Below, piece by piece: positions 55,756 to 64,000 of a DNA stretch of 64,000 nucleotides. Numbering within the stretch: position 1 is the stretch's first letter; every line of letters begins with the position of its first letter. Both the position numbers and the translations under genes were made by a program. The notes under the pieces were generated by a model. The model was not told the DNA's origin. It made no database searches and saw only the letters and a list, made by a program, of their open reading frames with translations. Source of the stretch: Seminavis robusta (Eukaryota; Bacillariophyta; Bacillariophyceae; Naviculales; Naviculaceae); assembly GCA_903772945.1 (NCBI GenBank), contig CAICTM010000373.1:1-64000 (forward strand). Direction: 5' to 3'.

Positions 55756-56613
55756 TTACACATAATGCAAAGTAAACAGGAAGTGCTCATCAGTCCTGTC
55801 ACAATCATCTACAACAACGGTATCTCCTTTGTCAATCTTTTGGCCTTTGTTTGTCAAACACATGTTCTGGTATCCTTTCCCTCGGATGATTGCAGGAGGC
55901 TCTGCTTTCCTGAACCTGAATTCATTGATATCATCATCACTGTCGCAAGGCCCCATTTTTACTCTGGCGTAATCCTTGTTTTCTGGTACCATCAAGCATT
56001 GAAGGGGATCTTTGGCACTCTGAAACTGTCCATCCTTGTTGAAACTCCACAGTTGAGACTTGGGCTGGTTACTGAAACGACAGGGCCTCATCTCCACAAG
56101 AGCTCCCTTGCGCACGCCGTTGTTGGCAGTAATGCACCAATCCGCATTGTCAATGGTAGAGAAGAGAAATCCATATTTGATGTTTTTGTCCTCATCTTCC
56201 GATTCTTCATCATCTTCATCTTCCGATTCTTCATCACCTTCAGATTCTTTCTCCTCTTCATCTTTAGATTCTTTCTCCTCTTCATCTTCAGATTCCTTAT
56301 CTTTTTTATTATGTCCTCCTCCTCCGTCGCCCTTCTTGCTCTTGCTTTTCTCAGGGTTCTTGTCTTCGTCTTCGTCGTCTTTGTCGTTGCCATTCAGAAG
56401 AAAGTATCCAATTTTCTTAAACTTTGCCTTCACAAAAACACCTCCTCCTACTGCTGCGACGGCAACGGCACCCAGTGCTAGAATTTCGACTTGTCCATCG
56501 GCACGGTCCATCATCATTGCCGAGAGGAGAGCCACGAGCAACATCATTCGACCAGCATAAATGTTGGCCGGTGATTTGCATCGTCGACGACAACTCGAGG
56601 GGTAGAGCATCAT
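55756..56613 (-). CDS. Membrane-anchored or secreted beta-trefoil (ricin-B lectin-like) protein with acidic repeats
   Basis: A 285-residue single-exon protein. The N-terminus has a hydrophobic segment (MMLLVALLSAMMMDRADG, about 22-40) that may be a signal peptide, then a second one (ILALGAVAVAAVGGGVFV, about 44-61). Residues 75-143 are Asp/Glu/Lys-rich, including imperfect repeats of EDEEEKESK. The C-terminal half (about 145-285) is a ricin-type beta-trefoil: DWCITANNGVRKGALVEMRPC, QLWSF, QCLMV and NMCLTNKGQKIDKGDTVVVDDC show the spaced Cys pairs and QLW-like signature of carbohydrate-binding module 13. It probably binds glycan at the cell surface or in the secretory path. No enzyme domain is present. 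Confidence 0.78.
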   Translation of the reverse strand: MMLYPSSCRRRCKSPANIYAGRMMLLVALLSAMMMDRADGQVEILALGAVAVAAVGGGVFVKAKFKKIGYFLLNGNDKDDEDEDKNPEKSKSKKGDGGGGHNKKDKESEDEEEKESKDEEEKESEGDEESEDEDDEESEDEDKNIKYGFLFSTIDNADWCITANNGVRKGALVEMRPCRFSNQPKSQLWSFNKDGQFQSAKDPLQCLMVPENKDYARVKMGPCDSDDDINEFRFRKAEPPAIIRGKGYQNMCLTNKGQKIDKGDTVVVDDCDRTDEHFLFTLHYV

Positions 56614-57143
56614 TTTTTGTTGTTGTTTGTGTGTTGAAAGAAAGGCAAGGAAATAAATGAAATGAGGTCTCTCACTTCATCATATTGATGAAAGAAATGA
56701 AGCTTGGCCCATGAGAATCGCTAGCTTTGATACTAGCGATAAACTAGCCAAACCCCCTTCTGCATACGTATCCGCAGCATTGCAAAGCAATGGATTGCTG
56801 TTCGTTGTTCGCTGAAAGAGTTCCGTGTTGGCAAACTGGCGGAGGTAGCGAGGAAAGACGAAAAGTGAGAAAAGGAAAATGATCGCCGTTTTTGAGTTTC
56901 TTAGGGTTCAGGCTCATGGTTGTGACTACCAGATCAGCCGTTTTATTACGATTGTCAACACCCCTTCCCGAAATGCGACGACGCTCCGGAAACACTGACT
57001 AATCTATCTCTAGCCAGCTAATCGTATGATAGCATAATGAGGAATCACCATTACTTAATCTAGCATACAGTCTATCTAGTAGTGTACGGTGCGTATGGAA
57101 ACATGTGTCCATTGTAAAACCGAAAGATGAGTATCCCCCATTC
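56614..57143. other. Intergenic region, no gene recognised
   Basis: About 530 bases between two genes on the minus strand. Nothing recognisable. Confidence 0.4.
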
Positions 57144-60100
57144 TCACCCAACCGCCGTAACCGGCGCGGTCCCCTCTGTTGTCTCAGAGGCCATCTCGTC
57201 GTCGTCCTCCTGTTGCTGTCGTTGCTCTGACTCTTCTTGCGAGGTCCCATGCTGTCCGGTTTGAGCCGCTTGGCGCTGTCGCCGAAGCTCTGCTTTTGTC
57301 AACCCAAGCAGATTGGCCTCAACGGAAGTAGAACTGGAAGACTTCGACTCGTCGTTCAGCTCTTTGCTGTCGTCAAAAAGCTCCAACTGAATGGCGTAGT
57401 GGGTAATGCATTGCTGGTATCGCTTCGGAATCATCACCGAGTCCTTGCTTGATAGCCCCCGTCGAAGATGGTTGTGGGGATGACCACCGGACATTGATGC
57501 ATTCGCAGATCCTTGCTGTTCCGTGCTGCCATGGTGGTGGTGATGATGATGCTTTCGACGCTTGTTTTTGTGACTGTGCGGCTCCTGATTTGTGTCAGTA
57601 ACCACAGCGGAGTCAATTGTATCAGAAAGTATTGGTGATATAGAAGATCGACATTTCAGGAAATCGAATGGGCCCTCAAAGTTACTTGTGAGGCTTGTGT
57701 CGCTGCTACCATCATCAAGTTTGCGCATACTGTGGACAGCTGGAGCCGAAGCAGCAGCTGCGGGAGGCAGAGAGCTCCCGGCTGGCCCTGTTTTCGTTAC
57801 GAAGGTAACATTTCGGCCAACCATATGGTGGGGACGAGATCGCGCATGCAAGACGAGGTACTTGCCGAAGCCGCAAGCAGCTACCAGTCTCTCCAAATTG
57901 ATGTTCCCTGAATCATTCTGACTAGCCTGGGCCGCTCTGGCTCTTCCTGCTTCTTCTGCCTCCGCATGTGACTGGCCTTGACGCTGAAAACTGTTCATGG
58001 TTTCGACCTGGAAGGCACCCAGTTGATTCTGGCGAACCCCTCCAGGGACGGCTGCTTGGTTTAGATTTGCATTGCTGGGAGCTCGAGCAACGTTTTCGAT
58101 GGCAGCATCGCCTGCTCGATTCATTGAAGAAGGCTCTTGCACGGCAAGCAAAGTCGACACGGGTTTGCCCACGGCAGCGTGTGCATCGATGCCCGTCAGT
58201 CGAGTGTAGGCCGCGTTCGTGTGTACCACAAGGAACGGTGGACCAGCTTGGATGACCATTCTGATCGTGAACAAAAGATTGGCATAATAGCAAAAAGACA
58301 AGTCAGGAAACATGTTTTCATCTTGTCGTCCTCGACAATATATAATAGTATCTGCTGCAGCTTACCTTGCAATCTTCGTGAATGACAAGACTTTGTCGAG
58401 CGTAACAGGTCTGCCCGGTCTCAAGAAGACCACATTCTTGGCAGCGCTGCTCTCGGAAGACTCCATCTCTTGTTGAACCTTCTCTTCATACTCTCGTCGC
58501 ATATTCATTCTCTTCCGCTTCTTATCCTGCAACTTCCGTTCCCGGGCTGCAATGTTTTGGTCACTTGGAGCTTGAGGGCTGGGAGCGTCCAGTTTCATAG
58601 GATCGTTCGCTCCTCCGTCAGCCACGGCACTCGCACCATGTCTTTGCGCCGCAACGGGGTGAGCAATTTCCTTCTTATGAATCAGCTGTTTGTCATCAGA
58701 GTTCACATCTTCCGAGTTGGAATTGCTGGCACCCCCAACCTCCTCTTTGTTACCTGCATCTTCACTGCTGCCCTTCCCTTCGTTTCCACTTCCTGAGCTA
58801 CCGTTTCCACTACCAGAACTACCATTGCCACTTCCAGAACTGCCTTGGTTGCTGCCACTGTTGGCACCACTTCCACTCCCACTTCCAGAACCAGACGTTG
58901 TGGTGTTGGTGTTGCTTGCTGATTCACTTACAACATGCGCAACATCAGCATAGTTGTGTCTTGGCTGATTTGCTGGAGGGCCTGGCTGTATTCTTTGATC
59001 CGACGAAGATGAAGAAGATGCATTGCCTGCTTGAGCCGCTTCATCGTCGTCTGGAGGAGGAAGCTCCTCGTCTTGGTTCTGATTTGGAGCTTCTTCTTGC
59101 TGTCGTGGTGCCTGCGGTCTCGCCGCCGGTTTGCGGTCATCTTCGTCGTCATCCATATCCACTTGGTCATTGGCTCCGCCAGCCTCTGCAGCAGCTCGAT
59201 CTGCGTCACGTCGGGCCGTGTCGCTGGGATGATCCCGAATGCTGCCGATGCTATCTTCTTGACTGGACTGGGGCTCGAATGATGGCTGTTTATGCTTTCT
59301 CTTGGTGCGTGCCAAGACAACCATTGACGATGTATCACTGTCATCCTCCTCATCATCTTCTGCTGGATCATCATCGGGTGCGTAGAACTCAGCCGCAGCC
59401 GCTGCGGCCAGAGGTCGTTGGCGTGCCGCCAGTTGCAGCGGTACTTGGGGTGGCTTTGGGGCATTGGTGGCAACATCTTGATGGCTCAAGAGGTGCAATG
59501 GTGCGTTCCTCTGCCGTCTCCCGCTGTGAGATGACTGCGACGAGGAACTTCGTGTGCACGAGAGTGAAGTGGATGTTCTGGAGTCTTCTCCTGACGCTCC
59601 TGCTCGGTAATCTGGCATGCTGCTGCTGGCTGGCTGTGTTATGTTTGATGGCATTGCAGCCAGTGGGTTCCCCCGAGGAAGACCTGCCTCTGATGGCACC
59701 TGGGGACTCTGTTCATCAACAAGGCCGTAAGAGTTGAAAAAGGGACGAACAACCTGGAGATGCACAAAAGTAAGTGAAAAGGGTTACAAGTGGGTGAGTT
59801 GAATCTGCATGACGACAACAGGTAGGTTCACATCGTGGTTAGACGATACGTAGACATAGACCTACCTCCATAAGCTGTACGTAGTGCTCTAGGGACGGCG
59901 CTTCCTCCTGCTTTGGCTGACCGTCATGGCCGCTTCGTGGGACTGGAGATCCGTGCAAGTATCCAACCTTGCTAATATCTATCCGAGGGTCCATTGGATG
60001 GACAACTTGCACTCCATTCCATTGTGCAAGTGGCATCATGCCATCCTCGAGGGTATCAGACATGTCGCTATCACTGTCAGCCCCATCATTGGCAGGGTTG

Positions 60101-60624
60101 TCGGTTGCAGTTTCTGCTTTAGCAGTTGAACTCCTTCGCCTTTTCTTCTTGTCCTTTTTGTTTGGCTTGTCCTTCTTGTTTCCTTCCTGTCCTGCTTGTG
60201 ATCCAGGAGGAGGCTTTGAGCTCCCATTCTTTCCCTTTCCAGCGTCAGTCTTGCTGTTCTTCTTAGTCTTCTCACCTTCCGTTCCTTTTGCAGCAGCACC
60301 GTTGGCATCGGCGCCATTGCTACCATCCTCTAGCGAAAGATTGTTGACAGAGAGGATGATGTTATCCTTCTTCTCTTTCTTCTCCTTCTTCTTGGCAGAG
60401 CCTGAGAGGTCTGATGAAGCATCTGACGAGCAATCAGCCGTGTAGCCTTCACCACTGCCCTGTCCTTGGCTACTGCTGGTGCTGGAAGACTCGCCATTAT
60501 CGTCTCCTTCCTCCTTGTCTTCTGCTGTTTCCTTCTTGGCAGCAGCCGCCTTTTGCTCTTGTTTGGGAGCCTCTAAAGCCGCCGCTGCTTCGTCGTCGTT
60601 GTCGTCTCCTGATGGTTGAGTCAT
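57144..60624 (-). CDS. PAS-like domain protein, low-complexity, probably nuclear
   Basis: Three exons on the minus strand: 60624-59866, 59753-58366 and 58260-57144. Both introns are GT-AG and the joins keep the frame, giving about 1,087 residues. Start at the first ATG (MTQPSGDD). Exon 1 is Ala/Glu/Lys-rich with a basic stretch (KKDKKKRRRSS). Exon 2 is Ser/Gln/Asp-rich, has four SGSGN-type repeats (about 58790-58850), and ends with a basic helix (KRKRMNMRREYEEKVQQEM) that could bind DNA. Directly after, across intron 2, lies a PAS-like motif: PPFLVVHTNAAYTRLTGIDAHAAVGK. A second fragment (FGKYLVLHARSRPHHMVGRNVTFV) may complete it. The HHHHHHH run at 57540-57560 follows. A transcription or light-signalling factor is plausible but inferred; I cannot assign bHLH or bZIP. 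Confidence 0.72.
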
Positions 60625-62127
60625 GATTGGCGTCAAGACTGTGTTGCTTGTCGCTTTGATTTTTTGATTCTAACGTTCAGGCAAATTGTTGACGTTCTAT
60701 TGAACTGTGCTACTAGCTAGTACCTCTCTCCTGATCAAGTCGATCTACTTCTCTTGGTTGTTGTTGTTGCTTTCCTCTACTAGAGTCTCTTGTTGGGCCA
60801 TTGACATGGGTTGCTTTGTCTACCTCGTTGTTGTTGTTTGTTTGTTGTGGCAGCAGAGGTGATCGATGGGTGTTACTTATTTGCTCTTTGAGAACAGGAA
60901 AGGAAACATTGCTTTGAACGCTGTAGCAAATATCCAATCAAATCGATCAAAGAACTAATTTTTCGTATGTCATTTGACGTATGGGGCCTTCTGTGTTAAA
61001 TAAAACCCATTGCAATATCTGACGCAGATTTGAAACCGATGCTGTCACTCTTTCACTATCAAACTTCAGTAATGACATGTATTTTGCAAACCGCTGCGGA
61101 ACACACTACGACATTAGTCAAACTCTGGAGTTCTCTTTCCACACTGATGTCAGAGGGAGTAGCAGCTGCTCCATCCACAATCCACGCACAAGGCTGCATT
61201 CTTCACTCGGAAGCATCATCTTTTGTCCACGGTGTCGAGGGCTGTCCATCTGTCCATAAATTGTTGTTACCCGTACCGGTTGATGAACAGGGCACACTCT
61301 TGCAGCACCCCCACGATTTCCGTTTGAAGCCTACGGTAGATGGGCTTACCGTCCACGTCCGATTGGGAAACCAGTTTCAGATGCATTTGCAGCATTGTTC
61401 AATGCTTTAGAAATGAACAGGAGGAGAGAGGAAAGGAGGAAAGTTGTGTCACGGTGCCGCCTCAATCGCTTTCATCTCCTCGAGTCTAGCACCCCCACAG
61501 CCTACCGTACAGTATGGCGACCATCAATCCCTGCAAGTCGTACCGGTAGCGGTAACATCGAGTATGTGGCGACGGATTTGCCATGCTGGCAAAATATGCA
61601 CAACAAGGATAAATCAGAGAACTGTATGACTTCAGACCTACCTCGCTACTCTCTCGGTAGCATGAGGGAGATCCTGGTGCCAGGATATGAGAGTCACAGC
61701 AAGCTTAGGTTGGATCGACCTCAGATACAACCAACCAAACAGGGTCGAAATGTTCGGGCTCTGCCGGGAAGATTTTCTATCAACTACAAACCAAATCTGA
61801 TCACTAGCTCGCTAGTTGAAACCCCAAGGGAACGCAGAGAAATGGATTGTTCTTGCTTTGCGACACCTTGGATGTGAAAAAACAAGCATGCGCCATGAGC
61901 CGGTATTTTCGATCTGTTGAATTCCCTGTTGCGGTGCTTGATACTATAGCAACGGACGAGGATGCAATACTATTCAAAGTGTGATAAAGCAGAACAAGCA
62001 TCCTCACTAATAAACATTATGCTTCCATAGCTGGCAATGTGACAAATCCAGGGATGCAGCGCAACAAAAGACATCATTTCCCATTTCAGATCCATATACT
62101 TTTTTCTTCTCAATGTTCTTCCAAGAT
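60625..62127. other. Intergenic region, no gene recognised
   Basis: About 1.5 kb. The short frames at 61030-61410 and 61395-61877 lack domains. TTGTTGTTG-type repeats lie at 60755-60850. Confidence 0.4.
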
Positions 62128-63006
62128 CTAGACGGACTTGAGCTTGCGAACAGTGATCTTGCGGCTCATGGCCCAAGCAGCAACAGCAGCCATCAAGGCA
62201 AAAGGAGCCATGGTAGGTCCAAAGGTGTTTTCCAAAAGCATGGAAGAACCAGCCAAGACAAAAAAGACTGCAAAGAGGGCAGCCTGAACGAAAATGTTTT
62301 GCTGTTCGGTCCAAAGAGCCAAGTCAATTCCGGCAGAGGCAACGGTGGGGATTCCGGCCTCAGTGTAGGAAAGGTTGCTGGAGAAGCTGGTAAAAATGCG
62401 AAGGGGGGAAAGAGCCATGTGCACGAAGTCATGGTAAGAAATGAGAGCAAATCCTCCTTGCAATTCCACATAATCGGCATTGTCCTGCAGAGACACATAG
62501 GAAGATGCCTTGATTCCATTAACAACAACAGTTCCACTCTTGGTCAAAGGAGTGTAGACTCCCTCGCGAGTGACAGTCTTGATGGTCTTGACGGTAGCAC
62601 CTTGGAGGACATCTCCAACTTTGACGGAATCGGCACGGACTGGGCTGATCTTTCCCTGGAGGAAGACAAGATGAGCACCAGTCATCTCCAATTCTCCATT
62701 GAATTGGAGGAATTCAGCCTTTTCGGTGGTGTGCTTATGGGCCCAGGCAATGACCGGCTCATATTGTCCATTGGCAGCCAACACCTCCTCCCCAACTTGA
62801 AGATCGGCCATCTTGACAAGGCCTTGGGGAGTCTGAACAGTCGTCACACCAGAAAAGCACTGCACCAAACTCTCTATCCAGCTACTGAAGTCTCCAACAA
62901 TACCTCCATGGTAGGAATCAGCTTCCAATTCACGCTCTTTGGTAGCACGCAAAGTAGCAGCAGCAGGAGCCAACAAGAGGGCAACAAAAACAGCAGAGAT
63001 CTTCAT
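62128..63006 (-). CDS. Hedgehog-type Hint-domain protein with signal peptide and C-terminal membrane helices
   Basis: A 292-residue single-exon protein. A signal peptide (residues 1-18) is followed by a short ectodomain and a Hint domain at about 49-175. Its nucleophile Cys50 is in QCFSGVTTV; LVKMADLQVGEEVLA matches the second Hint strand, and the Thr109-x-x-His112 block (TGAHLVFL) is the conserved self-splicing pair. GVYTPLTKSGTVVVNGIKASSY matches the final hedgehog-type motif, where the family's usual Cys is replaced by Ser169. Two C-terminal hydrophobic helices (about 236-256 and 263-281) end in a basic tail. Hint domains cleave the chain before the Cys, in hedgehog with cholesterol attack. 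With all core residues present it may self-process. The partner N-terminal signal domain is very short (about 31 residues after the signal peptide). Confidence 0.88.
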   Translation of the reverse strand: MKISAVFVALLLAPAAATLRATKERELEADSYHGGIVGDFSSWIESLVQCFSGVTTVQTPQGLVKMADLQVGEEVLAANGQYEPVIAWAHKHTTEKAEFLQFNGELEMTGAHLVFLQGKISPVRADSVKVGDVLQGATVKTIKTVTREGVYTPLTKSGTVVVNGIKASSYVSLQDNADYVELQGGFALISYHDFVHMALSPLRIFTSFSSNLSYTEAGIPTVASAGIDLALWTEQQNIFVQAALFAVFFVLAGSSMLLENTFGPTMAPFALMAAVAAWAMSRKITVRKLKSV

Positions 63007-63804
63007 CTTTTAGTAGTAGTGGATGGTGATGATAATGGTGGAGCTACCTGGGCAAAAATTTGTGGGAAGTTCTGTTGCTTGGATTGAGAAAACTGCCGAC
63101 CAAAGATATTGAGCCCTTGTGCGGATGCAGCTGGTTGGATACTGCGCTTGTTCGTACAACTTTACCTCATTTTTGTACCATTCCAGATCGTAGATTCGAT
63201 TCAAAAGATCCGCCAGAATTCTGGAACATGTCCAAGTTCCAATGAGAGTGGGATTGGGTTTAACTGTCGGTACTAAAAGGGACCTCCACGATTCTTAATT
63301 GCAACTCGTGATGATGTTATGGTACCGGGCTGATAGTACTACCGCGGACACTCATCGCCAATTATTTTCTGAACGGGGGTTGCTCGGAGGTGGAGCTGAT
63401 TAGGAGCTGATCTCCAAATAGACTGTTCACACTCAACATTTATGCTGCCCTGAACCGGTACATGTAGCGGTACAGAGAAACAGTACATTGTACTCGTACG
63501 GTATCTGGGTTGGGAAGAAAGCTTGCGAGGCTGTGATGTTCAAAGATACATTCGTGACTAAACTAGTCCCCGAAATTGTAACACGTACCCGCTCACTCAC
63601 ATCATCGACCAACTCATCTTTCTCATCAGCACAAGATCCAACAAGTAGCTGCCTCAATCAAATTTGGTTGCCAACAGTAGCTCCAACTCACTCATCAAAA
63701 CAGCGTCCGTCAACTCCAGCGCAGAAGTTGTCTTGCTCAACTCCTCCAACCCTAGACTCTCACAATTTCACATTTCAAGTCTCTTTTATCAGAAAAATTC
63801 CAAC
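63007..63804. other. Shared upstream region of Hint gene and Psb28
   Basis: About 800 bases between divergent genes. The open frame at 63488-63808 overlaps the Psb28 start and is probably leader. ACCGGTAC and GTACGGTA palindromes occur at 63455-63500. Confidence 0.45.
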
Positions 63805-64000
63805 ATGAAGGTTCTCTCTCTCTTTGCTGCTACCATCGCTGCTGTCAGCGCTTTTGCCCCATCCACCACAACTCCATTGAGGACACCAACACAACTATTT
63901 TCTGAAGACGAGGGTTCCGAGGGAGAAAGAGCTCAGATTCAGTTTGTCAGGGGTTTGGAAGAAAAGTCAATCCCTCAAGTCAAGTTGACCAGGGCTCGCG
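63805..64000 (+). CDS. psb28: Photosystem II assembly protein Psb28, plastid precursor (partial, cut by window end)
   Basis: It starts at 63805 (MKVLSLFAATIAAVSAFAPS). The first 17 residues are a signal peptide and the AFAP motif after cleavage is the known diatom bipartite plastid signal. A transit-like stretch (STTTPLRTPTQLF) follows, then the mature start IQFVRGLEEKSIPQVKLTRAR, which closely matches cyanobacterial and plastid Psb28 (IQFIRGI.E..IP.V.LTRSRDG). Psb28 binds the PSII assembly complex (CP47) on the stromal side during biogenesis. The frame is open to the window end, so the C-terminus is missing. It is divergent from the Hint gene. Confidence 0.9.
   Translation, partial: MKVLSLFAATIAAVSAFAPSTTTPLRTPTQLFSEDEGSEGERAQIQFVRGLEEKSIPQVKLTRAR

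Noticed and set aside
61030-61877. Overlapping open frames of 126 and 160 codons
   Set aside because: No domain, poor composition, no conserved start context.

Overview
This window looks like nuclear DNA of a diatom, most likely a raphid pennate; the species cannot be fixed from the sequence. Pointers are a diatom-type cyclin (9387-10283) and a second divergent cyclin (30443-31213), a Psb28 precursor with an AFAP-type plastid signal at the right edge, short GT-AG introns of about 80-115 bases, and a Ty1/copia element of the kind common in diatoms. Genes lie on both strands, with intergenic DNA rich in short palindromes such as TAGCTAGC and GGTACCGGTACC.

Layout. 1-470: fold-back repeat cluster. 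1472-5617: two SGNH-hydrolase-like membrane proteins in inverted orientation around a glyoxalase-fold (VOC) gene. 6713-7408: Rpp38-like L7Ae protein. 9387-10283: cyclin. 12067-15365: two divergent MYND-finger genes, one carrying two single-base frame changes. 15677-16987: Golgi-type sulfotransferase. 17844-18893: ALKBH6-like dioxygenase. 18894-21936: no recognisable gene. 21937-27822: a bestrophin-like channel followed by a six-exon CPA2 cation/proton antiporter with a His-rich lumenal segment and two C-terminal EF hands. 28450-29440: two inverted, decayed copies of a proteasome beta gene. 30443-31213: second cyclin. 32324-33124: full proteasome beta-1-like gene with an unusual hydrophobic leader.

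33230-46723 is a 13.5-kb copia-type LTR element. Its 152-bp LTRs differ at one base, but its pol region is heavily broken, so it probably moved as a non-autonomous element. The decayed proteasome copies still carry an uninterrupted version of the DNA that flanks it, which supports both boundaries.

47844-48089 may encode a small coiled-coil nuclear protein. 48497-54932 encodes a sorting nexin of about 2,047 residues in four exons (membrane hairpin, PXA, PX, nexin-C). 55756-56613 is a secreted beta-trefoil protein with acidic repeats. 57144-60624 is a three-exon PAS-like protein of about 1,087 residues. 62128-63006 is a Hedgehog-type Hint-domain membrane protein, and 63805 onward is the start of Psb28.

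Most genes are unrelated housekeeping or signalling genes, not a pathway cluster. The local groupings that may mean something are the bestrophin/antiporter neighbours (ion and inorganic-carbon transport), the two MYND genes, the SGNH pair, and the proteasome duplication next to the LTR insertion. I saw no tRNA, rRNA, CRISPR array or prokaryote-style operon.
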